DNA of 64,000 bases from Paenibacillus plantiphilus (lineage in GTDB: Bacteria; Bacillota; Bacilli; Paenibacillales; Paenibacillaceae). The first letter of the stretch is position 1, and each line of letters opens with the position of its first letter. Of this stretch, positions 16,801-25,763 are shown piece after piece. Below the pieces are notes generated by a model. It was not told where the DNA came from and searched no databases. It was given only the letters and a program-made list of their open reading frames with translations. The stretch is from NCBI RefSeq assembly GCF_927798095.1, contig NZ_CAKMMF010000019.1:1-64000 (forward strand), read 5' to 3'. The position numbers and the translations under genes are program-made.

Positions 16801-17346
16801 ATGAGTTTGAGGAAGCTTGTGATCGTTATGCTGAGCCTTATGATAATGGCTCCTGTATATGCAGCCGATGGTATGGAAGAGAAGGTCGGAAGGGTTTACG
16901 ATTTCTCAGGGTCTCGGACAGAGCAAATTGGACTGACAATACGTTATAAATTGAAAACAGAACCTGAAGTTTTTTTCAAAGGCATTCATGTTCCAGTAAG
17001 AGTATTGTTCGCTAAGGTTGATGCCGATATAAACTGGGGTCATACATCCAAGGTTGCCACAATAAAGAAAAAGGGCAAGCGACTGGTGATCACGCAAAAC
17101 AAGAACTACGCACCGTCTGAAGACGAGGTGCTCTGGCCCAGAGAATGGGCTATTGTAGAAGATGGGATGACAAAAATAAGTCTACCCTATTTGGCCTATA
17201 TATTCGATAGATACGCCAAGCACAGCGAAGGCGCGGAAGCTTCGAAATGGAAAGAAGCATTATTGTTCCTCGGAATTGAACATATGGATAATCTTGATTC
17301 TTCACCTAAGGATAAAACACTTCATTCATTTGTTACATTTAAATAA
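16801..17346 (+). CDS. Small secreted protein with a copper-amine-oxidase-N-like (stalk) domain
   Basis: A 181-residue protein with a signal peptide (cleavage near VYAAD). The segment HVPVRVLFAKVDADINWGHT, followed by KVATIKKKGKRLVI, resembles the Cu_amine_oxidN1 / stalk domain common in Paenibacillus exported proteins (VPxRxxAExxGAxVxWD...xVTI). The rest is unrecognised. It is flanked by a terminator upstream and a repeat array downstream. Function is unknown; wall or surface association is likely for this domain type. Confidence 0.65.
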   Translation: MSLRKLVIVMLSLMIMAPVYAADGMEEKVGRVYDFSGSRTEQIGLTIRYKLKTEPEVFFKGIHVPVRVLFAKVDADINWGHTSKVATIKKKGKRLVITQNKNYAPSEDEVLWPREWAIVEDGMTKISLPYLAYIFDRYAKHSEGAEASKWKEALLFLGIEHMDNLDSSPKDKTLHSFVTFK

Positions 17347-17447
17347 TTGCTGGAATAGCGATAGCGTATGTTACATCGTCCCCGCGTCGTCCATGTTGAA
17401 CGTCTCCGCCGAATCATGCTGCTGAACTTGGGATACATTGGGAAGAA

Positions 17448-17825
17448 TACCGCATTACAGCACGGAAAAGTAGAGCGAGGCGCGCTGTAACGCTGAAAAA
17501 CCTGCTTACAGATGCCAAGGGATCGCAGAATGCTCTTCGGCTAACTCCATAAGGCGGAAAAACCGCGTTACAGCACGAAAAAGTGGAGCGAGGAGCGCTG
17601 AAACGCTGAAAAACCCTCTTACAGATGCCAAGGTGCCGTAGAATGCTCTTCGACTAACTCCATAAGGCGGAAAAACCGCGTTACAGCACGGAAAAGTGGA
17701 GCGAGGCGCGCTGTAACGCTGAAAAACCTGCTTACAGATGACAAGGCATCGCATAATGCTCTTCAGCCATCTTCCATAAGGCGGAAACACCTCGTTACAG
17801 CACGGAAAAGTGAAGAGAAGAGAGC
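17448..17825. repeat. 113-bp tandem repeat array A (about 3.3 units)
   Basis: The marker AGAATGCTCTTCG and its variants recur at 17527, 17640 and 17753, exactly 113 bp apart. The core GCGGAAAAACCGCGTTACAG recurs at 17554 and 17667. Each unit has the inverted arms GCGTTACAGC / GCTGTAACGC around about 22 bases and a second related core, GCTGAAAAACC..CTTACAG. 113 is not a multiple of three, so the unit is not coding. The array sits between the convergent genes ending at 17346 and 18001. The same unit occurs at about 32685, 47400 and 61607. The remaining 17826-17950 shows nothing clear. Confidence 0.9.
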
Positions 17826-17950
17826 TGGATATTCGAGAGGCAAGCAATGGCTGATGCGAACCCTGCCCCGCTGATTAATGTCGCTGTGGACTTTCTCACC
17901 AAGCAAGCAGCAAGCAGCAGCGGCGAGCGGCACTGGTCCGCTTAAGCGAC

Positions 17951-17994
17951 GAAGCTGTCCCATTAAGCAGTTAACTGCTTAATGGGACAGCTTC
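17951..17994. repeat. Perfect 44-bp palindrome next to the module 2 neopullulanase stop
   Basis: The arms 17951-17972 and 17973-17994 are exact complements with no loop (centre GTTAAC). It lies 7 bp beyond the minus-strand stop at 18001 and contains GCTGTCCCATTAAGCAG. It may terminate the module 2 operon, although neither side carries a good T run; cruciform extrusion is possible. Confidence 0.8.
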
Positions 17995-18000
17995 TCTACA

Positions 18001-19800
18001 CTATTGTTGATTTGTCAGAATTACCATCCCATACGCTTGAAGCGGTATGGAAAGCGATGGCGACTCTGGATATTGCTTGTCGGTCAATAAATCATGCAGT
18101 GTGCTTCCTTGCCATTGCTGAGGCAGTGGTTGAGCTACTGTCCACGGTGTCGGTGAGTTGTTCAGCACAATTCCGATCGTTACATCGCCATGAGAGCGAA
18201 GGAAGCCGACCGTATTGTGGATTTCGTCCACAAACCATACGCGGGTTGTTCCGCTGCGGAGAGGCGCATATTCATGCCGCAAACGAATGAGCTTCTTATA
18301 ATGTGCGAGCAATGGTTTGTTTTGTTTATCCTCTTGCCAGACCATAGGCTTACGGCACTCAGGATCGGATTTGCCGGTCATTCCGACCTCGTCACCGTAG
18401 TAGATCATCGGCATGCCGCTGTAGGTAAGCTGGAAACCGACTGCGAGCTTCATACGCTCAAGCGTCGACTCTCCGCTCTGCCAGCCCCAGCCTCCACGCG
18501 AGCATGCGGTCAGGAATCTTAACGTATCATGGCTGCCGAGCAGCTGCATCATCGCCGTATTTGCTTGGTCCGTATAGCTCATTTGAATTTCATCCAATTG
18601 GCCGGCAAATGTGCTGGCGCTTATGGACTTCGCTGCGAAGAAATCGAGCATGACATCACGCAGCCAGTAGTTCATAACTCCGTCGAATTGGTCACCGCGC
18701 AGCCAGGCTCCCGAGTAGTGCATAATTTCCCCGATCAATGCCGCCTCCGGATAAAGAGGCTTTACAGCTTGGCGCAGCGCGCGCCAGAATTGATGATCCA
18801 CCTCATTGGCAACATCCAGCCGCCAGCCATCGATTCCGAACTCCTTGAGCCAGTACAGAGCAACATCGATGAAATATGCGCTGACATCCGGGTTCGCTGT
18901 TCTGAGCTTGGGCATCGTGCTTACGTTGGTTCCGAATGTTTCGTAGCCGGTATTATTGTCGTCAGCCAGAGCTGGCGTTTCATTAAAATGATACCAATTA
19001 CGATATGCGGACTGCTCGCCGAGCTCCTGTGCCTCCTGGAAAGCGTAGAAATCGTCGCCGGTATGATTGAACACAGCGTCGAGAAGAACACGAATGCCGC
19101 AAGCATGAGCAAGATCGACAAGCTGCTTCAACGTTTCATTGGTGCCGAATACAGGATCAATCTTGTAGTAATCGATTGTGTCGTATTTGTGATTGGAATG
19201 GGAAGCAAAGATTGGTGTCATATAGATGGTGTTGACGCCAAGATCAACCAGATAAGGCAGCTTCTCGATAATACCCTGCAGATTGCCGCCATACATGGAA
19301 TACTCCTTCGGATTATCATCCGACCAATCGTTTAATTCTCTCGTATCACGAGCTGAGGCATCCATGCACTCGCCCTTGCGGAATCGATCAGGAAAGATCT
19401 GATAGATGACAGCGTCTGCAAGCCAGGATGGCAGCACATGAAGATCGGCATCGCAGAGATAAGGGAATTGAAAATATCCTGCGCCAACTCGGCTGGCAGA
19501 CAACGCTCTCTCCCCATACCAAAGTTCTTTGCCGGCCGTATCGGTTAGCAGGAACTGATACCGCAGACGCTTGGTCGGTACGGTAACCAGTCCTTCATAA
19601 TAATCGAACAGCTGGGTTGCAGCACAATGTGTCAGCTCGATAGGCAGCTCCTTGCCTGGTGAATCGTAACGATCCGAGCACATCAGTATACAACGGACAA
19701 TATCGTTTTTCTTAACGCGGATTCTTATCTTGATTGAGCTGCGATCCACCGCGAATACATAAGGGATGTCATTGGAATGATAGATGGCTTCTAAATGCAT
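18001..19800 (-). CDS. Neopullulanase / cyclomaltodextrinase-type GH13 alpha-glycosidase (module 2)
   Basis: A 599-residue cytoplasmic GH13 paralogue of the enzyme at 5179-6924. It has the N-terminal starch-binding-like domain and the catalytic barrel with DAVFNH, GWRLDVANE (Asp329), LIGEIMH (Glu358) and LLGSHDT. ATG 19800 follows AAGGAG at seven bases; the TTG two codons upstream lacks such spacing. It differs from module 1 in a GWGWQSGESTLERM insertion after LLGSHDT and in its acid/base neighbourhood, so product or substrate preference may differ. It is the last gene of the module 2 operon, 24 bp after malG. Confidence 0.92.
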   Translation of the reverse strand: MHLEAIYHSNDIPYVFAVDRSSIKIRIRVKKNDIVRCILMCSDRYDSPGKELPIELTHCAATQLFDYYEGLVTVPTKRLRYQFLLTDTAGKELWYGERALSASRVGAGYFQFPYLCDADLHVLPSWLADAVIYQIFPDRFRKGECMDASARDTRELNDWSDDNPKEYSMYGGNLQGIIEKLPYLVDLGVNTIYMTPIFASHSNHKYDTIDYYKIDPVFGTNETLKQLVDLAHACGIRVLLDAVFNHTGDDFYAFQEAQELGEQSAYRNWYHFNETPALADDNNTGYETFGTNVSTMPKLRTANPDVSAYFIDVALYWLKEFGIDGWRLDVANEVDHQFWRALRQAVKPLYPEAALIGEIMHYSGAWLRGDQFDGVMNYWLRDVMLDFFAAKSISASTFAGQLDEIQMSYTDQANTAMMQLLGSHDTLRFLTACSRGGWGWQSGESTLERMKLAVGFQLTYSGMPMIYYGDEVGMTGKSDPECRKPMVWQEDKQNKPLLAHYKKLIRLRHEYAPLRSGTTRVWFVDEIHNTVGFLRSHGDVTIGIVLNNSPTPWTVAQPLPQQWQGSTLHDLLTDKQYPESPSLSIPLQAYGMVILTNQQ

Positions 19801-19824
19801 ATGCAAGCTCCTTCGGGAACAAGT

Positions 19825-20649
19825 TTATCCTTTTGACGCTCCAGCCGTAAGTCCTTCGACCAAATATTTCTGGAGCCAGAAGTAAAGAACGAATACGGGA
19901 ATGGACAATAATACTGCACCTGCTGCGAACAACGTGAATTCCGTGGAATTCCTTTGGTTAACCATGTTGTAAAGGCCGACTGCAAGCGTGATCTTATCCT
20001 GTGAGCGAAGAATCAGGCGAGCGAAGATGAAGTCAACCCAAGCTCCAGAGAATACGACCAGGCTGATATAGGTCAGCATCGGTGTGGATAATGGAAGAAT
20101 GATCCGATAGAATATGGTAAAGTGGGATGCGCCATCGATCCGCGCCGCTTCATCCAAGCTGCGCGGAATCGTATCGTAGAAGCCCTTGGCCACAAAGACG
20201 TTCGTGACGAAAGCTCCGGAGCTGTATACGAGAATTAGCGCCCAATGATTGTTGAGCAGGTCAAGTTGATACAGCAGAATGAAGAGTGCGATCATGGCCA
20301 TGAAGCCCGGGAACATATTCAGGACAAGCATGACCATCAAGCTTTGCTTACGTCCATAGAAACGGAATCGTGCCATTGCGTAGGAGCCCAGCAGGGTCAG
20401 GAAGCTGCCGATTATGGTGGACATGGTAGCAATGAACAGCGTATTACCGTACCAGTTCGCATAGGAATGCTTCTTGCTGGTGAACAAATCTTTGTAATGG
20501 TCTAAGGTCAAGGCATCTGGAATAAGGCTCTCGCTGTACAAGCTGTTTCCAACTTTGAAAGAAGACATTACGATCCAGAGAGCAGGATACACACTCATGC
20601 ATACGAGTAGGATAATGATGACATAGGATAACAGAACCCGTGGCTTCAT
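19825..20649 (-). CDS. malG: Maltodextrin ABC transporter permease MalG (module 2)
   Basis: A 274-residue permease with six membrane segments. The EAA motif is SLDEAARIDGASHFTIFYRI, and the C-terminus LVEGLTAGASKG matches the module 1 MalG almost residue for residue. Its ATG overlaps the malF stop (ATGA, four bases), giving translational coupling, with GAGAGGATGA upstream. It forms the channel with MalF 2. No ATPase follows. Confidence 0.92.
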   Translation of the reverse strand: MKPRVLLSYVIIILLVCMSVYPALWIVMSSFKVGNSLYSESLIPDALTLDHYKDLFTSKKHSYANWYGNTLFIATMSTIIGSFLTLLGSYAMARFRFYGRKQSLMVMLVLNMFPGFMAMIALFILLYQLDLLNNHWALILVYSSGAFVTNVFVAKGFYDTIPRSLDEAARIDGASHFTIFYRIILPLSTPMLTYISLVVFSGAWVDFIFARLILRSQDKITLAVGLYNMVNQRNSTEFTLFAAGAVLLSIPVFVLYFWLQKYLVEGLTAGASKG

Positions 20650-21959
20650 TGGATGATATCATCCTCTCTGTAGGATCTTGTCTTGCGGTAGTTGTAGATG
20701 GAGAGCGTAGCAACCATGACGAAAATAATAATTCCGATAACGGCAGAGAAATTATATTGCTGATTGGTTAATGTCAATTTATACAACCAGGTGACGAGCA
20801 AATCAGTTGCTCCGGCATATTGATAGCCGGTCACGATCGGATTGCCGTCTGTCAGCAGGAAGATGACATTGAAGTTGTTAATATTGCCAGCAAACTGCAT
20901 GATAAGGATCGGCGCAGTCGAGAACATAACCATTGGCATCGTAAGATGGCGGAATAGCTGCCATTTTGTCGCTCCGTCCACCTCAGCTGATTCATACATA
21001 TCTCTCGGGATCGTAGTGAGGATACCGGAAACAAGTATCATAATGAGAGGAATGCCAAGCCACATATTAACGCCTATAACCGTAATTCTTGCCATGGTAG
21101 GATCCGTGAGCCAAGGCAGCTGTCCCAATCCAAAGTAGCTCAGATATTGGTTGATAGGACCGAATTCTGTATTGAGCATATTGCGGAAGACAAGCAGGGA
21201 TACAAGATTCGGTATAGCGAAAGGTATAATGAGCAAGGTACGCCAGACTCGTTTTAGCTTTATTTCTCGCTGGTTAATCAAAACTGCTACGAGTATACCG
21301 CCAATGAAGGTGGTTGCTGTAGATAGAACCGCCCATATTATAGTCCAAGTGAATACTCCATAGAAGGTCCGGCTCCATGTTTTAAGCGTGACCAGGTTCT
21401 TAAAGGTTTCGAATCCGACCCAATCCAGTAGATTGCCCGGGGGAAGAACAGGCCTAGCATAGTTCGTGAATGCAAGCGAGATATTGAATATGAGCGGCAA
21501 AATATTAAGGAACAGAGCAACTATGAAAGGTACGAATAGAATAAGATAAGCAAAATGCCGATCAAGAACGTAATGCATGGTTTGTTCGAAGGTATTTACC
21601 TTCAAGCCGTTCATTCTGCGTTTGCCTACTACATATGAATCTCTAATATTCAATACATAAAGAATCACGTACAGTAGAAGGGCAATTAGTGATACGAGAC
21701 CATTCACGAGCATGTAGATGGAGTTGTCGCCTTCAATAGCAATAGTGGCTTTTCCGGGCTCCCTGATCTGCACTCTGGGAGTATCGCCTAGCGTAATCAG
21801 GCCTTGAATGTTTTCGAATAAATACATGATTGATGCAGTAAGGCCGACAGCGCCGATTAACATCAGGATCAGTCCTTTGATGACTTGGCGATTGTACAGC
21901 TGACCAAGACCCATGAACAGCACAGAAAGCAAAGAGGCTCTTTTCGCATGGTTTGGCAT
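20646..21959 (-). CDS. malF: Maltodextrin ABC transporter permease MalF (module 2)
   Basis: A 437-residue permease with the N-terminal extra membrane region (LLSVLFMGLGQLYNRQVIKG) found in the module 1 copy. Its EAA loop is MYESAEVDGATKWQLFRHLT. Start ATG 21959 follows GAGG. The gene overlaps malG by four bases and lies about 100 bp after malE. The paralogous pairs suggest duplication of the whole transporter-enzyme cassette, now under a different LacI regulator. Confidence 0.92.
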   Translation of the reverse strand: MPNHAKRASLLSVLFMGLGQLYNRQVIKGLILMLIGAVGLTASIMYLFENIQGLITLGDTPRVQIREPGKATIAIEGDNSIYMLVNGLVSLIALLLYVILYVLNIRDSYVVGKRRMNGLKVNTFEQTMHYVLDRHFAYLILFVPFIVALFLNILPLIFNISLAFTNYARPVLPPGNLLDWVGFETFKNLVTLKTWSRTFYGVFTWTIIWAVLSTATTFIGGILVAVLINQREIKLKRVWRTLLIIPFAIPNLVSLLVFRNMLNTEFGPINQYLSYFGLGQLPWLTDPTMARITVIGVNMWLGIPLIMILVSGILTTIPRDMYESAEVDGATKWQLFRHLTMPMVMFSTAPILIMQFAGNINNFNVIFLLTDGNPIVTGYQYAGATDLLVTWLYKLTLTNQQYNFSAVIGIIIFVMVATLSIYNYRKTRSYREDDIIQ

Positions 21960-22062
21960 ATCGGTGCCTCATTCTCCCTTCTAAAAATATCATGGAACCA
22001 TCAGGAAGAAGCCGCTGATGATTCCACGCATTTGTTATAAAACGCAATATGAGGTTTCGGTA

Positions 22063-23391
22063 TTACTTGCCAGAAGCAAGCGATTCTTTAATCGTATTGA
22101 CTGCTTCATCAAGAGCAGCTTTCACATCTTGGTCTTTGTTGTTCCAAATTTTAGTGATTGCACCTTCAATTGGTGTCCAAACATTGTTTGTTTCCGGAAT
22201 CGAAGGCATTGGTACGGAATTCTCGAACTGCTTGATGAATCCGCTTAGAATCGGATCATTCGTAATGGCTGGATCTGCTGCAGCCTCTTTGTTGGAAGGC
22301 AGAATGCCAAGCATGTTGTAAGCTTTGAGTGCGTTTTCTTTGTTCGTTACGAAGCTTGCGAACAGTTTGGCAGCGTTCGGATATTTGGTGTACGAGTTAA
22401 CATAGTACGAACGTACGCCGGACAAAGAGATGGATTTGCTGCCGTCTGGCATGTCAGGCAGTGGAATTACACCGAAATCCACTTTGTCTTTGAAGCTGCT
22501 GATGGACCAAGGACCATCAATGTTGAATGCGACTTTGCCTTCTGAGAAGAGCTGTGTTTTAACATCCCAAGTGATATTTTCAGCTTTCAAAGGAAGAATT
22601 TCGGCCATCGTTTGCATGTATTTCGCGCCTTCGATTGCACCTTCGTTGTTCAGACCGATATCGGTTGGATCGGTATTGTCTTTACCCCAGATATATCCGC
22701 CTTTGTTTACGAAGAACGGATAGTTGAAGTACAGAAGGCGTGCTTCCCACATGATGCCGTATTTCTTCGCATTGTTGTCAGTGAAAGTTTTGGAGAAAGC
22801 GACAACGTCATCCCATGTCTTAGGCAAATCCTTTACAAGTGCTTTGTTGTAGAAAACAGCGTAAGTTTCAACTGATTTCGGGTATCCGTACAGCGTACCG
22901 CCGTAGCTGGAAGCTTGAATCGCTGCATCTGGATGAGCGGATTTTGTATCCTCTTCAAGCAGATCATTCGGGAACAGCAAGCCAGCTTCTACTGCGTTTC
23001 CAAGCTTGTCATGCGCGAACATAACGACGTCAGCAGCAAGACCTGCAGGCGCGTCATTCGCAAGACGGTCAGCTTGGTCAGGTGATGGCACGTGCTCGAA
23101 TTTTACATCAACGTTGTATTTTGTTTTGAAGTCAGCCGCAACAGACTCCAGGAATTCGAAATCAGTGGACTCTTCCCATACGAGCAAGGACGCGCCTTCT
23201 TCAGGCAAAAGCTCTTCAGCGGGTGGAGGAGTTGAAGCGTTTCCATTAGGCTTGTTCGTATTGGTGTTAGCTGGTTTGTTCTCTGCGTTCTTGTTGCCCT
23301 TATCCTCATTTGCGCCTCCGCATGCTGCAAGCGTGAATGTAAGCAGTGCGGCCAATAAGATTAGCAATCCTTTTCTTTTCAATGTCTTCAT
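22063..23391 (-). CDS. malE: Maltodextrin ABC transporter substrate-binding lipoprotein (module 2)
   Basis: A 442-residue MalE-type lipoprotein with signal LLILLAALLTFTLAACG (lipobox LAAC), an Asn/Lys/Pro linker and the binding fold starting at LLPEEGASLLVWEESTDFEF. The frame stays open upstream to 23751 through five 22-residue repeats, but a lipoprotein signal must be N-terminal, so I start at ATG 23391. AAGGGG directly abuts that ATG, which is abnormally close; TTG 23382, nine bases after AAGGGG, is an alternative start that keeps the signal peptide. The gene leads the minus-strand operon malE-malF-malG-neopullulanase. Confidence 0.88.
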   Translation of the reverse strand: MKTLKRKGLLILLAALLTFTLAACGGANEDKGNKNAENKPANTNTNKPNGNASTPPPAEELLPEEGASLLVWEESTDFEFLESVAADFKTKYNVDVKFEHVPSPDQADRLANDAPAGLAADVVMFAHDKLGNAVEAGLLFPNDLLEEDTKSAHPDAAIQASSYGGTLYGYPKSVETYAVFYNKALVKDLPKTWDDVVAFSKTFTDNNAKKYGIMWEARLLYFNYPFFVNKGGYIWGKDNTDPTDIGLNNEGAIEGAKYMQTMAEILPLKAENITWDVKTQLFSEGKVAFNIDGPWSISSFKDKVDFGVIPLPDMPDGSKSISLSGVRSYYVNSYTKYPNAAKLFASFVTNKENALKAYNMLGILPSNKEAAADPAITNDPILSGFIKQFENSVPMPSIPETNNVWTPIEGAITKIWNNKDQDVKAALDEAVNTIKESLASGK

Positions 23392-23400
23392 CCCCTTAAG

Positions 23401-23710
23401 TTTTCTGTGGTACGTCCCCGAGCAGCTTCCAGCAAGCAGAAAACAGCGTCGGAAGGGTAAGCTAAGTTTTCTGTGGTACGTCCCCGAGCAGCTTCCAGCA
23501 AGCAGAAAACAGCATCGGAAGGGTAAGCTTAGTTTTCTGTGGTACGTCCCCGAGCAGCTTCCAGTAAGCAGAAAACAGCATCGGAAGGGTAAGCTTAGTT
23601 TTCTGTGGTACGTCCCCGAGCAGCTTCCAGCAAGCAGAAAACAGCGTCGGAAGAGTAAACTTAGTCTTCTGTGACACGTCTGAGCAGCTTCTGCGCAAGC
23701 GGAGAACGAT
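23401..23710. repeat. 66-bp tandem repeat array in the malE (module 2) leader, five copies
   Basis: Copies start at 23401, 23467, 23533, 23599 and 23665. The first four are nearly identical; the one farthest from malE is degenerate. Each contains the inverted arms TTTTCTG / CAGAAAA (for example 23401-23407 with 23437-23443) and an inner GCTT/AAGC, so a transcript would carry a row of hairpins. 66 bp equals 22 codons, and the malE frame remains open through all copies. The array fills the gap between the divergent promoter region and malE, and so is probably transcribed as its 5' leader. Confidence 0.92.
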
Positions 23711-23779
23711 GTTGTTCTCATTTTTTCGTCGGGTGTGTTATAGTGATGCAAGTAGCGTCAAACATGTCTGATCAGGACA

Positions 23780-23803
23780 GTTTAGGAAACCGGTTTCTTA
23801 AAC
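23780..23803. promoter_or_regulatory. 24-bp palindromic operator between malE (module 2) and lacI
   Basis: A near-perfect inverted repeat with arms GTTTA / TAAAC and core GAAACCGGTTTC; only one base pair is mismatched. The CCGG-centred dyad is typical of LacI-family operators. It lies between the divergent malE and lacI genes, so one bound repressor could control both. No strong -35/-10 pair is evident; TATAAC at 23738-23743 on the minus strand is a possible -10 for malE. Confidence 0.75.
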
Positions 23804-23876
23804 TCAAAATAGCACAACCAATTTTTTAAATCAACTCTTTTTTTTAACATTCCTATAGGAGGTTGAAAGGGTTTTC

Positions 23877-24893
23877 ATGAAGGTAACGATAAATGATATA
23901 GCAAAAGCAGCAAATGTGTCCAAGTCAACGGTATCCAAGGTGTTGAACGACGCTCCTTCAATACCCGACTCAACGAAGCGGAAGATACGGGAGATAATGA
24001 AGGAGTTGAATTATATCCCGAGCAGTCTGGCCACTCATCTGGCTAAGCAGCGATGCTTCAACATAGGGCTGTTAATTGATTTGTCACGCAAAAATGATTT
24101 CTTGAACCATTTCTTCTACGATATCATCGGAGGCGTGGAGAGCACGATCGGACCGCTGAATTATGAGCTTACGATCAGCAATATTCATACGATGGGACAG
24201 GAGCATTTCATGAACCGCCTCGTCCTGAATAAAAAAGTGGATGGACTTATTATGGACAATTCCATTCTGACCAAAGAGATTGCCGCACAGCTGAATGATC
24301 TGTCATTTCCGTTCGTGTCGCTTGGCGAAATGCCGGGTGTGGAGAATATCCATGAGGTCGATATCGATAGCCGGCTGGGCGGGAAAATGCTGACAGACCA
24401 CTTGTTCGCGCAGGGCTACAAACGCATTGCTTTTATCGGCGGGGAGACGAATGAGCCCATCTTCATGAATCGGATGACCGGCTATACGGCATCGCTGGAG
24501 GAGCATGGCGTTGCTATCGATCAACGGCTGATTAAGCCCAGCTATGTCAACGCGACGATCGGCTCTCAGCTTGTGCTGGAGCTATTGGAGCTGGAGGAGG
24601 CCCCTGATGCAGTTGTATGCATGAATAATGCCATCGCTTTCGGAGTGTTGAGGGCGCTTCGCGAACGCCGCATTCAAGTTCCAAAGGAGATGGGTGTAGC
24701 GACTTTTGATAACTACCCCCTCGCGCCTTACACGACACCTGCGCTTACAGCGATGCATATGGATACATTCGAGCTGGGCGTAGCGGCTGGAGAAATGCTG
24801 ATGGACCGAATCAATGACGAGCGGCGGTCCCAGCGTCATCGACTGATTGTGCCTGCCCTGCTGGAACGGGAGTCGACGAAGCGAATATTATAG
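23877..24893 (+). CDS. LacI/GalR-family transcriptional regulator (module 2)
   Basis: A 338-residue regulator with an N-terminal LacI helix-turn-helix (VTINDIAKAANVSKSTVSKV) and a sugar-binding core (FVSLGE, RIAFIGG, VATFDN). ATG 23877 follows GAAAGG (six bases) and AGGAGG. It is divergent from the module 2 malE operon, with a 24-bp palindrome between them, so it is the probable local repressor. It is clearly distinct from the module 1 regulator, and the two modules show different operators (AACGTT versus CCGG centres), which implies separate induction. Confidence 0.9.
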   Translation: MKVTINDIAKAANVSKSTVSKVLNDAPSIPDSTKRKIREIMKELNYIPSSLATHLAKQRCFNIGLLIDLSRKNDFLNHFFYDIIGGVESTIGPLNYELTISNIHTMGQEHFMNRLVLNKKVDGLIMDNSILTKEIAAQLNDLSFPFVSLGEMPGVENIHEVDIDSRLGGKMLTDHLFAQGYKRIAFIGGETNEPIFMNRMTGYTASLEEHGVAIDQRLIKPSYVNATIGSQLVLELLELEEAPDAVVCMNNAIAFGVLRALRERRIQVPKEMGVATFDNYPLAPYTTPALTAMHMDTFELGVAAGEMLMDRINDERRSQRHRLIVPALLERESTKRIL

Positions 24894-24984
24894 AATGACA
24901 AGGTGATTTCATCTCGTCAGATCGGGTAATGTATGGTACGCCTGCTGGGCAGCGCGATACGATATCCGAAGGGAAGTGAACCCC

Positions 24985-25521
24985 ATGATTGAGCCTCGAA
25001 AGAAGAAGGTGGCTTTCTTGTTAGGGGATGAATTCGAAGATTCGGAAATGGTGAATCCATATGAGGCGATCACGAAAAATGGGCATGAAGCAATCATCAT
25101 CAGCCTGGAGAGAGGTGTGGACCTGAGGGGCAAGAACGGCACGATTACGTACAAATCGCATCTTGCCGCAAGGGAAGCAGATCCCAGTGATTATGATGCT
25201 GTCATTATTCCAGGAGGCAAATCGCCAGCGCATCTGTTGGACAGCGAGGATGTCATTGCATTCGTAACGGGGATGGACAAGGATGGCAAGACGATCGCTG
25301 CAATTTGCCATGGTCCGCAGTTGCTTGTCAAAGCGGGCTTGCTGGACGGACGTAATCTGACTGCATATCCCCAGCTGCATGCCGAAATCAATGACGCAGG
25401 CGGCCGATTTATCGATAAAGCGGTCGTCGTGGACAATAATTTGATCACCTCTCGTACGCCTGAGGACGAGCCTTTTTTCATTGAAGAAACGATTAACAAG
25501 CTGGGAGTTGCGGCCTACTGA
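24985..25521 (+). CDS. DJ-1/PfpI-family type 1 glutamine-amidotransferase-like protein
   Basis: A 178-residue PfpI-type protein like Bacillus general stress protein 18. The nucleophile-elbow cysteine lies in AAICHGPQLLVKAGLL, with the upstream motif YDAVIIPGGKSP and acidic residue FEDSE near the start. Family members act as glyoxalases, deglycases or stress proteins. ATG 24985 follows AAGGGA at ten bases; a GTG at 24976 is too close to that site. It is transcribed with lacI 2 but separated by about 90 bp and probably independent. Confidence 0.9.
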   Translation: MIEPRKKKVAFLLGDEFEDSEMVNPYEAITKNGHEAIIISLERGVDLRGKNGTITYKSHLAAREADPSDYDAVIIPGGKSPAHLLDSEDVIAFVTGMDKDGKTIAAICHGPQLLVKAGLLDGRNLTAYPQLHAEINDAGGRFIDKAVVVDNNLITSRTPEDEPFFIEETINKLGVAAY

Positions 25522-25568
25522 ACGGGCTGAAATTGCGGTTTGGGAAATTGATTCAAGCTAGACGCGAC

Positions 25569-25608
25569 GAACCTCTGACACCACTCATTTGTGTGGTATT
25601 GGGGGTTC
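25569..25608 (+). terminator. Possible hairpin after the PfpI gene
   Basis: GAACCTC (25569-25575) and ACCAC pair with GTGGT and GGGGTTC around TCATTT. The following bases are only moderately T-rich, so termination is uncertain. The rest of the gap to 25764 shows no other clear element. Confidence 0.4.
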
Positions 25609-25763
25609 TCCTTATATCTTCCTCCGGATATGAATAATATTCCAATGTATGCTATGCTTTTAGCTGTAGGATGAGTCGTTAATGTCTGCTCGTGCAGGGC
25701 ATGATAATAGGAACAAAGCTGGACTAACAGACCTAGAGATAATGAACGGAGCGAACGGTAATA

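Noticed and set aside
22063-23751. A 562-residue MalE with an N-terminal domain of 22-residue repeats
   Set aside because: A lipoprotein signal with lipobox LAAC would lie in the middle of the protein. The upstream starts have no ribosome site, so the repeats are treated as leader.
25522-25763. A tRNA or small RNA gene in the gap before the HNH gene
   Set aside because: Only one modest hairpin is visible; no cloverleaf or conserved RNA motif was found.
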